The position numbers and the translations under genes were made by a program. DNA of 64,000 bases, from the NCBI RefSeq assembly GCF_018736065.1, contig NZ_CP076129.1:124001-188000 (forward strand), read 5' to 3'. The DNA is from Flammeovirga kamogawensis (GTDB lineage Bacteria > Bacteroidota > Bacteroidia > Cytophagales > Flammeovirgaceae). Every line of letters begins with the position of its first letter. The stretch's first letter is position 1. Under the pieces are notes generated by a model, which was given only the letters and a program-made list of their open reading frames with translations, had not been told where the DNA came from and made no database searches. Positions 1-9,568 of the stretch are shown piece by piece.

Positions 1-598
1 TGTTGTCTTTTAAGGAATAAAAAGTAATATCCTTCTCTCTTCTATCTTCAGGTTCCTCAACAATAGCATAATGCCCATTACCAGTATAAAATATTCTTTT
101 AGAGTTTACACCACAGTATTTTTTATAATACCAAGGAGATAGTCTTTCAGCCGTTTTAGCATCAAAAATAGCTTCTTTGTAAGCATCACCCTCTTTTTTT
201 GCCCCGACAAAATATTTTGAGGTACCGTCAATTTCCGTACAAAGCGTTGTTGTGCAAAAATCTAATTTATTACCATCAGCATCATATACCAATAGGAAGT
301 AATAATTTCCTTCCGAAGGTACGCCATTCCCAAATTTATTTACGATAGATACCCAACCTAGTTCTGGTATAATACTCCAAATACGCATTGGTCTACCACC
401 TAGATATACTTTTTTTTCCATGGTATACCTGTCCACCAACCAGTAGGAGGTATCAGTATCCAAGTAGGGTATTAAAAAGTTGTGTTTTTCTTGAGGAGTA
501 TCAAAAAAATGTTTGTAATCTATTTTTGTGTGATTTGAAGATGAGCACCCCAATAGTACAAGTGCTATAATAGATAATATTAGTTTGTTCTTTAGCAT
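1..598 (-). CDS. Tandem lipoprotein copy 0 (partial)
   Basis: This is the N-terminal part of a lipoprotein gene whose 3' end lies beyond the left edge. Its start, MLKNKLILSIIALVLLGC, is a signal peptide with a lipobox (LLGC, Cys18), so export and lipid anchoring are expected. It is nearly identical to the four complete copies to the right and is the most downstream member seen. Its middle part matches the EDRREKD type found in copies at 4175 and 5958, but the preceding KRIFYTG stretch matches copies at 609 and 2392, so it is a mosaic. I recognise no family, and function is unknown. Confidence 0.85.
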   Translation of the reverse strand, partial: MLKNKLILSIIALVLLGCSSSNHTKIDYKHFFDTPQEKHNFLIPYLDTDTSYWLVDRYTMEKKVYLGGRPMRIWSIIPELGWVSIVNKFGNGVPSEGNYYFLLVYDADGNKLDFCTTTLCTEIDGTSKYFVGAKKEGDAYKEAIFDAKTAERLSPWYYKKYCGVNSKRIFYTGNGHYAIVEEPEDRREKDITFYSLKDN

Positions 599-608
599 AA
601 AATATAAT

Positions 609-2381
609 TTACCACACCTTAAACGGTTCAAATTTATTAGTTACTTCAGTAAGAATACTATCCGATTTAAAATGAAAAGCTTTTCCATCTCTTAGTTCCA
701 TATAATAGTATAGCTTCGCTTTATTTCCTGTTTTGGTTGTTGCAGCCCGTATTACCCCTTGATTATTTTTTATGTTTTTCACATATTCATTAAGATCAAG
801 AAAATGAGCTTCTTTTAAATTATAAAATTGATTATAAGGTGATGTAAATAAAATAGAAAACTTAGGAGTTATTTGTTCTCCTTCAAAGTTATAAATAGTA
901 CTAATAGCACCGCCTATAGGAGAAGCAGAGATAACATACCCAAAGGCATTTTCTTCTCTATCCCATCCAGAAAGTGATATCATAGTTCCTTCTTGGTGAT
1001 GGTTTCTAGGTACTATCTCTGTGCCTAGCGTATCGACAAGAAAGTAAATTTTTTCATCTCTATCATTATAAGCAGTAACTCCACAAAAACTTCCATATTG
1101 ATCAGCTATAAAAATATCTTTAGGTAAAATAGGAGCAATTGGTTCTAATTTGTTGTTAAAATAATCTGTTTTATGGTCTTTAGTATTATTTGGAATAAGG
1201 AGTTGATAAGTGTTATGATTGAAAGGAAATAAATAATGAAACTTTTCATCAGTACTGTATTCATTTCCTTGTAAATCTACCACACGATTGAAGCCGTATT
1301 TTAGAACAGGTTCATCCGAATCACTATATATATCTACTTCGTATTTATAGCTGAATTCTATAAATAACCTGTTTTTTTGGACCAAATCTATACCACCTTC
1401 TTGTGCTATAGACTCATTTATTTTTTCACCAGTATTCGTAAATAAATAACTTTTAGAAGGGTGTAATGAATCCAAATCATGGTAGGTATTATTTCTTATT
1501 GTAAGATATGTAGAGTCCCATGGACTACTATAGTACCTCCCTGAAGATTCAATATCATCATTTTTACAGATAATACATTCTCCTTTATAATTGACAATAA
1601 TTGAACGTTGATAATTTTTATTTTTATATCTTTCAATCATCGTTTTTTTATCAGAAAGGAAATCTTCTCTATTTCTATTAACAAGAGAAATATCATAAGT
1701 ATGTTGACCTTGGTTAATAAAATTTTTCACAATACTAGGATAGGAATAATAAAGTTCCGAGTTTTTATAGAAAGCTGTAATTTTGTTTTCTTTTAAGGAA
1801 TAAAAAGTAATATTATCTCCTATTGGGCTTTCAGGTTCATTAATAATAGCATAATGCCCATTACCAGTATAAAATATTCTTTTAGAGTTTACACCACAGT
1901 ATTTTTTATAATACCAAGGAGATAGTCTTTCAGCAGTTTTAGCATCAAAAATAGCTTCTTTGTAAGCATCGCCTTCTTTTTTTGCCCCTACAAAATACTT
2001 TGAGGTACCGTCAATTTCGGTACAAAGCGTTGTTGTGCAAAAATCTAATTTATTACCATCTGCATCATATACCAGTAGGAAGTAATAATTTCCTTCCGAA
2101 GGTACGCCATTCCCAAATTTATTTACGATAGATACCCAACCTAGTTCTGGAATAATACTCCAAATACGCATTGGTCTACCACCTAAATATACTTTTTTTT
2201 CCATGGTATACCTGTCCACCAACCAGTAGGAGGTATCAGTATCCAAGTAGGGTATTAAAAAGTTGTGTTTTTCTTGAGGAGTATCAAAAAAATGTCTGTA
2301 ATCTATTTTTGTGTGATTTGAAGATGAGCACCCCAATAGTACAAGTGCTATAATAGATAATATTAGTTTGTTCTTTAGCAT
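609..2381 (-). CDS. Tandem lipoprotein copy 1
   Basis: This encodes a 590-residue putative lipoprotein with the signal peptide MLKNKLILSIIALVLLGC and Cys18 as the acylation site. After it comes a long beta-rich stretch with many aromatic residues and short YF/VDTLG-type strands. That could be a propeller-like fold, but I see no clear repeat motif. It ends 10 bp before the start of copy 0, the same spacing as all neighbours, which suggests one transcript read leftwards. It carries the NEPESPIGDN variant at about residues 180-190. No enzymatic motif is visible. Confidence 0.9.
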   Translation of the reverse strand: MLKNKLILSIIALVLLGCSSSNHTKIDYRHFFDTPQEKHNFLIPYLDTDTSYWLVDRYTMEKKVYLGGRPMRIWSIIPELGWVSIVNKFGNGVPSEGNYYFLLVYDADGNKLDFCTTTLCTEIDGTSKYFVGAKKEGDAYKEAIFDAKTAERLSPWYYKKYCGVNSKRIFYTGNGHYAIINEPESPIGDNITFYSLKENKITAFYKNSELYYSYPSIVKNFINQGQHTYDISLVNRNREDFLSDKKTMIERYKNKNYQRSIIVNYKGECIICKNDDIESSGRYYSSPWDSTYLTIRNNTYHDLDSLHPSKSYLFTNTGEKINESIAQEGGIDLVQKNRLFIEFSYKYEVDIYSDSDEPVLKYGFNRVVDLQGNEYSTDEKFHYLFPFNHNTYQLLIPNNTKDHKTDYFNNKLEPIAPILPKDIFIADQYGSFCGVTAYNDRDEKIYFLVDTLGTEIVPRNHHQEGTMISLSGWDREENAFGYVISASPIGGAISTIYNFEGEQITPKFSILFTSPYNQFYNLKEAHFLDLNEYVKNIKNNQGVIRAATTKTGNKAKLYYYMELRDGKAFHFKSDSILTEVTNKFEPFKVW

Positions 2382-2391
2382 AAAATATAAT

Positions 2392-4164
2392 TTACCACAC
2401 CTTAAACGGTTTAAATTTATTAGTTACTTCAGTAAGAATACTATCCGATTTAAAATGAAAAGCTTTTCCATCTCTTAGTTCCATGTAATAGTATAGCTTC
2501 GCTTTTTTTCCAGTTTTGGTTGTTGCAGCCCGTATTAACCCTTGATTATTTTTTATGTTTTTCACATATTCATTAAGATCAAGAAAATGAGCTTCTTTTA
2601 AATTATAGGGCCTAGTAAAAGGTGAAGTAAATAAAATAGAAAACTTAGGAGTTATTTGTTCACCTTCAAAGTTATAAATAGTACTAATAGCACCACCTAC
2701 AGGAGAAGCAGAGATAACATACCCAAAAGAATTTTCTTCTGCTCTCCATCCAGAAAGTGATATCATAGTTCCTTCTTGGTGATGGTTTCTAGGTACTATC
2801 TCATTGCCTAGAGTATCGACTAAAAAATAGACATCTTCATCTCTGTCATTATATGCATTAACGCCACAAAAGCCTCCATATTGGTCAGCTATAAAAATAC
2901 CTTTAGGTAAAATGGGCTCAATGGGTTCTAATTTGTTGTTAAAATAATCTGTACTATGTTCTTTTGTATTATCTGGAATAAGGAGTTCATAAGTGTTATG
3001 ATTGAAAGGAGTTAAATAATGAAATTTTTCATCAGTACTGTATTCATTTCCCTGTAAATCTACGACACGATTGAAGCCGTATTTTAGAACTGGCTCATCC
3101 GAATCACTATATATATCTACTTCGTATTTATAGCTGAATTCTATAAATAACCTTTTTTTTTGAACCAAATCTATACCACCTTCTTGTGCTATAGACTCAT
3201 TTATTTTTTCACCAGTATTCGTAAATAAATAACTTTTAGATGGGTGTAATGAATCCAAATCATGGTAGGTATTATTTCTTATTGTAAGGTATGTAGAGTC
3301 CCATGGACTACTATAGTACCTCCCTGAAGATTCAATATCATCATTTTTACAGATAATACATTCTCCTTTATAATTGACAATAATTGAACGTTGATAATTT
3401 TTATTTTTATACCTTTCAATCATCGTTTTTTTATCAGAAAGGAAATCTTCTCTATTTCTATTAACAAGAGAAATATCATAAGTATGTTGACCTTGGTTAA
3501 TAAAATTTTTCACAATACTAGGATAGGAATAATAAAGTTCCGAGTTTTTATAGAAAGCTGTAATTTTGTTTTCTTTTAAGGAATAAAAAGTAATATTATC
3601 TCCTATTGGGCTTTCAGGTTCATTAATAATAGCATAATGCCCATTACCAGTATAAAATATTCTTTTAGAGTTTACACCACAGTATTTTTTATAATACCAA
3701 GGAGATAGTCTTTCAGCAGTTTTAGCATCAAAAATAGCTTCTTTGTAAGCATCGCCTTCTTTTTTTGCCCCTACAAAATACTTTGAGGTACCGTCAATTT
3801 CGGTACAAAGCGTTGTTGTGCAAAAATCTAATTTATTACCATCTGCATCATATACCAATAGGAAGTAATAATTTCCTTCCGAAGGTACGCCATTCCCAAA
3901 TTTATTTACGATAGATACCCAACCTAGTTCTGGAATAATACTCCAAATACGCATTGGTCTACCACCTAAATATACTTTTTTTTCCATGGTATACCTGTCC
4001 ACCAACCAGTAGGAGGTATCAGTATCCAAGTAGGGTATTAAAAAGTTGTGTTTTTCTTGAGGAGTATCAAAAAAATGTTTGTAATCTATTTTTGTGTGAT
4101 TTGAAGATGAGCACCCCAATAGTACAAGTGCTATAATAGATAATATTAGTTTGTTCTTTAGCAT
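2392..4164 (-). CDS. Tandem lipoprotein copy 2
   Basis: A 590-residue lipoprotein, sister of the flanking copies. An in-frame ATG lies 33 bp upstream (4197), but it overlaps the end of the next copy. It would also put eleven extra residues in front of the signal peptide, so I choose the MLKNK start at 4164. Copy 2 differs from copy 1 mainly in the C-terminal third (for example EHSTDYF and PILPKGIF), while the middle third is almost the same. This uneven divergence points to gene conversion between copies. Confidence 0.9.
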   Translation of the reverse strand: MLKNKLILSIIALVLLGCSSSNHTKIDYKHFFDTPQEKHNFLIPYLDTDTSYWLVDRYTMEKKVYLGGRPMRIWSIIPELGWVSIVNKFGNGVPSEGNYYFLLVYDADGNKLDFCTTTLCTEIDGTSKYFVGAKKEGDAYKEAIFDAKTAERLSPWYYKKYCGVNSKRIFYTGNGHYAIINEPESPIGDNITFYSLKENKITAFYKNSELYYSYPSIVKNFINQGQHTYDISLVNRNREDFLSDKKTMIERYKNKNYQRSIIVNYKGECIICKNDDIESSGRYYSSPWDSTYLTIRNNTYHDLDSLHPSKSYLFTNTGEKINESIAQEGGIDLVQKKRLFIEFSYKYEVDIYSDSDEPVLKYGFNRVVDLQGNEYSTDEKFHYLTPFNHNTYELLIPDNTKEHSTDYFNNKLEPIEPILPKGIFIADQYGGFCGVNAYNDRDEDVYFLVDTLGNEIVPRNHHQEGTMISLSGWRAEENSFGYVISASPVGGAISTIYNFEGEQITPKFSILFTSPFTRPYNLKEAHFLDLNEYVKNIKNNQGLIRAATTKTGKKAKLYYYMELRDGKAFHFKSDSILTEVTNKFKPFKVW

Positions 4165-4174
4165 AAAATATAAT

Positions 4175-5947
4175 TTACCACACCTTAAACGGTTCAAATT
4201 TATTAGTTACTTCAGTAAGAATACTATCCGATTTAAAATGAAAAGCTTTTCCATCTCTTAGTTCCATATAATAGTATAGCTTCGCTTTATTTCCAGTTTT
4301 AGTTGTTGTAGCCCGTATTAATCCTTGATTATTTTTTATGTTTTTCACATATTCATTAAGATCAAGAAAATGAGCTTCTTTTAAATTATAGGGCCTAGTA
4401 AAAGGTGAAGTAAATAAAATAGAAAACTTAGGAGTTATTTGTTCACCTTCAAAGTTATAAATAGTACTAATAGCACCGCCAATTGGTGAAGCAGAGATAA
4501 CATACCCAAAGGCATTTTCTTCTGTTCGCCAGCCAGAGCGTGATACCATAGTTCCTTCTTGGTGATGGTTTCTTGGTACTATCTCAGTGCCTAGCGTATC
4601 GACTAGAAAGTAAATTTTTTCTTCTCTATCATTATAAGCTGAAACATGGCAAAAACTTCCATAATGATCGACTATAAAAATATCTTTTGGTAAAATAGGA
4701 GCAATGGGTTCTAATTTGTTGTTAAAATAATCTGTGTTATGGTCTTTAGTATTATTTGGAATAAATAATTCATAAGTGTTATGATTGAAAGGAGTTAAAT
4801 AATGAAATTTTTCATCAGTACTGTATTCATTACCCTGTAAATCTACCACACGATTGAAGCCGTATTTTAGAACAGGTTCATCCGAATCACTATATATATC
4901 TACTTCGTATTTATAGCTAAATTCCAAAAACAACTTGTTTGTTTGTATCAAATCGATACCACCTTCTTGTGCTATAGACTCATTTATTTTTTCACCAGTA
5001 TTCGTAAACAAATAACTTTTAGAAGGGTGTAATGAATCCAAATCATGGTAGGTATTATTTCTTATTGTAAGATATGTAGAGTCCCATGGACTACTATAGG
5101 ATCTCCCAGAAGATTCGACACCATCATTCTCACAAATAATACATTCTCCTTTATAATTGACAATAATTGAATGTTGATAATTTTTATTTTTATACCTTTC
5201 AATCATCGTTTTTTTGTCAGAAAGATAATCTTGTCTTTCTTTATTAACCATTGAAATATTATAAGTATGTTGACCTTGGCTAATAAAATTTTTTACGATT
5301 CTTGGATAAGAAAAAGCGAATTGCTTGTTTTTATAGCTAGCTGTTATTTTGTTGTCTTTTAAGGAATAAAAAGTAATATCCTTCTCTCTTCTATCTTCAG
5401 GTTCCTCAACAATAGCATAATGCCCATTACCAGTATACACTATTCTATTAGAGTTTACACCACAGTATTTTTTATAATACCAAGGAGATAGTCTTTCAGC
5501 CGTTTTAGCATCAAAAATAGCTTCTTTGTAAGTGTTGCCCTCTTTTTTTGCCCCGACAAAATATTTTGAGGTACCGTCAATTTCGGTACAAAGCGTTGTT
5601 GTGCAAAAATCTAATTTATTACCATCAGCATCATATACCAATAGGAAGTAATAATTTCCTTCCGAAGGTACGCCATTCCCAAATTTATTTACGATAGATA
5701 CCCAACCTAGTTCTGGAATAATACTCCAAATACGCATTGGTCTACCACCTAAATATACTTTTTTTTCCATGGTATACCTGTCCACCAACCAGTAGGAGGT
5801 ATCAGTATCCAAGTAGGGTATTAAAAAGTTGTGTTTTTCTTGAGGAGTATCAAAAAAATGTCTGTAATCTATTTTTGTGTGATTTGAAGATGAGCACCCC
5901 AATAGTACAAGTGCTATAATAGATAATATTAGTTTGTTCTTTAGCAT
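4175..5947 (-). CDS. Tandem lipoprotein copy 3
   Basis: A 590-residue lipoprotein copy with the same signal peptide and lipobox. I use the start at 5947 rather than the in-frame ATG at 5980, which lies inside the coding end of copy 4. It carries the EEPEDRREKD variant and a distinct stretch around NISMVNKERQDYLS near residue 230. Its 3' third (RSGWRTEENAFGY) matches copy 4 rather than copies 1 and 2. Function unknown. Confidence 0.9.
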   Translation of the reverse strand: MLKNKLILSIIALVLLGCSSSNHTKIDYRHFFDTPQEKHNFLIPYLDTDTSYWLVDRYTMEKKVYLGGRPMRIWSIIPELGWVSIVNKFGNGVPSEGNYYFLLVYDADGNKLDFCTTTLCTEIDGTSKYFVGAKKEGNTYKEAIFDAKTAERLSPWYYKKYCGVNSNRIVYTGNGHYAIVEEPEDRREKDITFYSLKDNKITASYKNKQFAFSYPRIVKNFISQGQHTYNISMVNKERQDYLSDKKTMIERYKNKNYQHSIIVNYKGECIICENDGVESSGRSYSSPWDSTYLTIRNNTYHDLDSLHPSKSYLFTNTGEKINESIAQEGGIDLIQTNKLFLEFSYKYEVDIYSDSDEPVLKYGFNRVVDLQGNEYSTDEKFHYLTPFNHNTYELFIPNNTKDHNTDYFNNKLEPIAPILPKDIFIVDHYGSFCHVSAYNDREEKIYFLVDTLGTEIVPRNHHQEGTMVSRSGWRTEENAFGYVISASPIGGAISTIYNFEGEQITPKFSILFTSPFTRPYNLKEAHFLDLNEYVKNIKNNQGLIRATTTKTGNKAKLYYYMELRDGKAFHFKSDSILTEVTNKFEPFKVW

Positions 5948-5957
5948 AAAATATAAT

Positions 5958-7730
5958 TTACCACACCTTAAATGGTTCAAATTTATTAGTTACTTCAGTA
6001 AGAATACTATCCGATTTAAAATGAAAAGCTTTTCCATCTCTTAGTTCCATGTAATAGTATAGCTTCGCTTTTTTTCCTGTTTTGGTTGTTGCAGCCCGTA
6101 TTACCCCTTGATTATTTTTTATGTTTTTCACATATTCATTAAGATCAAGAAAATGAGCTTCTTTTAAATTATAGGGCCTAGTAAAAGGAGAAGTAAATAA
6201 AATAGAAAACTTAGGAGTTATTTGTTCACCTTCAAAGTTATAAATAGTACTAATAGCACCGCCAATTGGTGAAGCAGAGATAACATACCCAAAGGCATTT
6301 TCTTCTGTTCGCCAGCCAGAGCGTGATACCATAGTTCCTTCTTGGTGATGGTTTCTTGGTACTATCTCAGTGCCTAGCGTATCGACTAGAAAGTAAATTT
6401 TTTCATCTCTATCATTATAAGCAGTAACTCCACAAAAACTTCCATATTGATCAGCTATAAAAATATCTTTAGGTAAAATAGGAGCAATTGGTTCTAATTT
6501 GTTGTTAAAATAATCTGTTTTATGGTCTTTAGTATTATTTGGAATAAGGAGTTGATAAGTGTTATGATTGAAAGGAAATAAATAATGAAACTTTTCATCT
6601 GTACTGTATTCATTTCCTTGTAAATCTACCACACGATTGAAGCCGTATTTTAGAACTGGCTCATCCGAATCACTATATATATCTACTTCGTATTTATAGC
6701 TGAATTCTATAAATAACCTTTTTTTTTGAACCAAATCTATACCACCTTCTTGTGCTATAGACACATTTATTTTTTCACCAGTATTCGTAAATAAATAACT
6801 TTTAGATGGGTGTAATGAATCCAAATCATGGTAGGTATTATTTCTTATTGTAAGGTATGTAGAGTCCCATGGACTACTATAGTACCTCCCTGAAGATTCA
6901 ATATCATCATTTTTACAGATAATACATTCTCCTTTATAATTGACAATAATTGAACGTTGATAATTTTTATTTTTATACCTTTCAATCATCGTTTTTTTAT
7001 CAGCGAAATGATCTTCTTTGTATTTATTAATTGGTGAAATATCATAAGTATGTTGACCTTGGCTAATAAAATTTTTTACAATTCTTGGATAATAAAAAGC
7101 GAATTGCTTGTTTTTATAGCTAGCTGTTATTTTGTTGTCTTTTAAGGAATAAAAAGTAATATCCTTCTCTCTTCTATCTTCAGGTTCCTCAACAATAGCG
7201 TAATGCCCATTACCAGTATACACTATTCTATTAGAGTTTACGCCACAATATTTTTTATAATACCAAGGAGATAGTCTTTCTGCCGTTTTAGCATCAAAAA
7301 TAGCTTCTTTGTAAGCATCACCCTCTTTTTTTGCCCCTACAAAATACTTTGAGGTACCGTCAATTTCGGTACAAAGCGTTGTTGTGCAAAAATCTAATTT
7401 ATTACCATCAGCATCATACACCAGTAGGAAATAATAATTTCCTTCCGAAGGTACGCCATTCCCAAATTTATTTACGATAGATACCCAACCTAGTTCTGGA
7501 ATAATACTCCAAATACGCATTGGTCTACCACCTAAATATACTTTTTTTTCCATGGTATACCTGTCCACCAACCAGTAGGAGGTATCAGTATCCAAATAGG
7601 GTATTAAAAAGTTGTGTTTTTCTTGAGGAGTATCAAAAAAATGTCTGTAATCTATTTTTGTGTGATTTGAAGATGAGCACCCCAATAGTACAAGTGCTAT
7701 AATAGATAATATTAGTTTGTTCTTTAGCAT
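5958..7730 (-). CDS. Tandem lipoprotein copy 4 (first of the run)
   Basis: The most upstream intact copy, 590 residues, start chosen at 7730 by the signal peptide. Any promoter for the run should lie in 7741-8306. It has EEPEDRREKD in the middle like copy 3, but LFPFNHNTYQLLIPNN in the C-terminal half like copy 1, another mosaic pattern. A region near residue 230 (DISPINKYKEDHFAD) is unique to this copy. Role unknown; tandem copies of surface lipoproteins can reflect dosage or antigenic variation, but that is inference. Confidence 0.9.
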   Translation of the reverse strand: MLKNKLILSIIALVLLGCSSSNHTKIDYRHFFDTPQEKHNFLIPYLDTDTSYWLVDRYTMEKKVYLGGRPMRIWSIIPELGWVSIVNKFGNGVPSEGNYYFLLVYDADGNKLDFCTTTLCTEIDGTSKYFVGAKKEGDAYKEAIFDAKTAERLSPWYYKKYCGVNSNRIVYTGNGHYAIVEEPEDRREKDITFYSLKDNKITASYKNKQFAFYYPRIVKNFISQGQHTYDISPINKYKEDHFADKKTMIERYKNKNYQRSIIVNYKGECIICKNDDIESSGRYYSSPWDSTYLTIRNNTYHDLDSLHPSKSYLFTNTGEKINVSIAQEGGIDLVQKKRLFIEFSYKYEVDIYSDSDEPVLKYGFNRVVDLQGNEYSTDEKFHYLFPFNHNTYQLLIPNNTKDHKTDYFNNKLEPIAPILPKDIFIADQYGSFCGVTAYNDRDEKIYFLVDTLGTEIVPRNHHQEGTMVSRSGWRTEENAFGYVISASPIGGAISTIYNFEGEQITPKFSILFTSPFTRPYNLKEAHFLDLNEYVKNIKNNQGVIRAATTKTGKKAKLYYYMELRDGKAFHFKSDSILTEVTNKFEPFKVW

Positions 7731-7740
7731 AAAATATAAT

Positions 7741-7842
7741 TTACCACACCTTAAACGGTTCAAATTTATTAGTTACTTCAGTAAGAATACTATCCGATTT
7801 AAAATGAAAAGCTTTTCCATCTCTTAGTTCCATGTAATAGTA
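7741..7842 (-). pseudogene. 3' stub of a further lipoprotein copy
   Basis: The last 34 codons or so of the lipoprotein gene, ending MELRDGKAFHFKSDSIL...FKVW and stop, are preserved at the exact tandem spacing (stop at 7741, 1,783 bp from the stop at 5958). Identity then ends abruptly at about 7842. The rest of this copy is missing, so the array was probably longer or was truncated by an unequal crossover. No start codon remains. Confidence 0.85.
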
Positions 7843-8306
7843 GAAGATGTTTTAGTAACCTGCCAATTATTTTTTAGCTGTACTTTATCCTTCTTCTGTT
7901 TAGTTAGTTCTTGTTCTAGCATTGAAGTATTTTGATTCTAATTTTTAAATGAAATAGTTTAGTTCATTACAAATATCCACCTTAATTTATTATAGTTTTA
8001 GATTAGTCTAGTTAGTTTTTTAAATTAAGTATTACGGATATTCAAACATAATTTAATAAAATAGAGAAAAAAAATAATCTGTATAATTTTTGGAGTGTTT
8101 TATATAAAATCAAATGTAATGTGATTACTAAATTTTTGTATAAAGATCTTTATTTATATCACAATTTTAACTCAATAAAAAATTCAAGAAATCCATAAAA
8201 ATATATTGTCATTTTATACTTATTAATAATGTATTCTTCTTGTTTTTTTAGAAAGAAGCCTATCTTTGATTAATAAAAAATAAGACTTCTTTATAATAAT
8301 AAATCA
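7843..8306. other. AT-rich intergenic region
   Basis: About 460 bp without a convincing gene. A 32-codon minus-strand reading frame starting at 7922 (MLEQELTKQKKDKVQLKNN) runs toward the lipoprotein stub. It could be the 5' remnant of an unrelated gene joined to the stub. The rest is very AT-rich and must hold the promoters of the leftward lipoprotein run and of the rightward channel gene, but I cannot place them. Confidence 0.4.
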
Positions 8307-8855
8307 ATGGAACCCATCAATATAAAAATATTAGTTACAGGAATTATAATTGTATTGTCGTTTATAGGGCAATCTGTGGTTAAGAAGCACATAGCAAAGT
8401 ATGCAGATAAAAAGGGATTTTCGGTGCATAGAAAAGTATATGTAAGTAACTTTTTTGGTTTTCTGATGTCTATGTTAATTGTAATAGGTTTAATTATTAC
8501 ATGGGAAGTTTCTTTTCAGGGAATTGCGGTGTATTTAGCGTCTATTTTTACATTGTTGGGTGTGGCTTTTGTTGCGGCTTGGTCTATGTTAAGTAATATA
8601 ACAGCCTCTTTAATTTTATTCTTTGCCTATCCTTTTAAAATTGGAGATTATGTTCGCATTCAAGATGGTGGAGAGAACTCTGTAGAAGGGACTATTATTA
8701 ATATCACTTTATTTAATATTAGAATTCTTACAGAAGATGATATTGAAGTTTCTTATCCAAATAATTTGGCTTTACAGAAGCCAATAAAACGCTACCGTAA
8801 AAAGGCAATAAAGCCAAAAGATATGGAAGAAGATGACCTTAACAGGTTTGATTAA
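8307..8855 (+). CDS. Small MscS-type mechanosensitive channel protein
   Basis: A 182-residue inner-membrane protein. Hydrophobic segments lie at about residues 8-24, 49-70 and 74-108. The last resembles the pore-lining helix of MscS and leads into the beta domain (YPFKIGDYVRI, then VEGTIINITLFNIRI and YPNN). MscS-family channels open under membrane tension and release solutes during osmotic downshock. This one ends soon after the beta domain, lacking the large cytoplasmic alpha/beta cage of E. coli MscS (286 residues). A terminator follows directly, so it is probably transcribed alone. Confidence 0.8.
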   Translation: MEPINIKILVTGIIIVLSFIGQSVVKKHIAKYADKKGFSVHRKVYVSNFFGFLMSMLIVIGLIITWEVSFQGIAVYLASIFTLLGVAFVAAWSMLSNITASLILFFAYPFKIGDYVRIQDGGENSVEGTIINITLFNIRILTEDDIEVSYPNNLALQKPIKRYRKKAIKPKDMEEDDLNRFD

Positions 8856-8875
8856 ATAAATAGTACTAAACTAAA

Positions 8876-8910
8876 AAACTGCTTCAATAAAGATTTGAAG
8901 CAGTTTTTTT
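8876..8910 (+). terminator. Rho-independent terminator after the MscS-like gene
   Basis: A perfect 12-bp stem (AAACTGCTTCAA, loop TAAAGAT, TTGAAGCAGTTT) is followed by a run of T, 20 bp after the stop codon. Confidence 0.9.
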
Positions 8911-8948
8911 ATGTTAAATATTGAATAATGTTACTTATTTGTTTGTTT

Positions 8949-8983
8949 GTTACTAAATTAGTATCAAATAAATATTTAGTAAC
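8949..8983. promoter_or_regulatory. Inverted-repeat operator upstream of the tetR-like gene
   Basis: The perfect 10-bp arms GTTACTAAAT (8949-8958) and ATTTAGTAAC (8974-8983) are separated by 15 bp and end 3 bp before the regulator's start codon. Placement and symmetry suggest the regulator's own operator, controlling the downstream transport operon. Confidence 0.65.
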
Positions 8984-8986
8984 ATA

Positions 8987-9562
8987 ATGAAGTCGAAAAG
9001 TAAAATTTTAGAGGTTGGGAAAGAGCTGTTTTTTAAAAATAGTATAAAGAAGGTTAGTGTTACAGATATAATAGAAAAAGCGGATGTTTCTAAAATGACC
9101 TTTTATAGAAACTTCAATAATAAGGAGGACTTAATTATATCTATTCTTGAAGAACTAAATTCTAAAGCCATGTTGGAGTATAAAAGCATGGTTGAAAAGG
9201 ATATTACTTTTAAAGAAAAGCTAATTAAACTAATAGCATTAAAAATAGAATTTTCGAAATCGTTCAGTAAAGAATTTCTGATTGAATTAATGCACCTTTA
9301 TGCGGAAAGCAAGGAAGTTACGGGTAGACTAGCAGAGATGAAAAATGAAGGGCAGGCAGTTTTTATTCAAGAAATACTTAAAGCAAAAGCAAATGGTGAG
9401 GTTAATGAGAATTTAAGTGTTGCTTTTATAATTGCTATGATAGAACATTATCAATTGTTTATAGAAGATGAAAAACACCTTAGCCTATTTAATTCAACCG
9501 AAGAATTGATTGCCAATACAATGCATTTATTTTGTTTTGGTTTAAGTGGTAATTCAAAGTAA
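8987..9562 (+). CDS. TetR-family transcriptional regulator
   Basis: A 191-residue protein with an N-terminal helix-turn-helix (ILEVGKELFF..., VTDIIEKADVSKMTFYRNF, NKEDLI at about residues 8-48), the TetR signature. The all-helical C-terminal domain should bind a small ligand. It starts just after a perfect inverted repeat and is followed 6 bp later by an outer-membrane protein gene. It therefore probably represses the operon running through 14647. The ligand cannot be guessed from sequence. Confidence 0.9.
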   Translation: MKSKSKILEVGKELFFKNSIKKVSVTDIIEKADVSKMTFYRNFNNKEDLIISILEELNSKAMLEYKSMVEKDITFKEKLIKLIALKIEFSKSFSKEFLIELMHLYAESKEVTGRLAEMKNEGQAVFIQEILKAKANGEVNENLSVAFIIAMIEHYQLFIEDEKHLSLFNSTEELIANTMHLFCFGLSGNSK

Positions 9563-9568
9563 CATGAT

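Noticed and set aside
4165-4197. Upstream ATG giving MNRLRCGKLYF before the lipoprotein signal (also at 5980 and 7763)
   Set aside because: It overlaps the coding end of the neighbouring copy and would bury the signal peptide; the MLKNK start is better.
171-7702. Plus-strand 60- and 62-residue frames repeated in the lipoprotein array
   Set aside because: They are opposite-strand shadows copied along with the lipoprotein genes.
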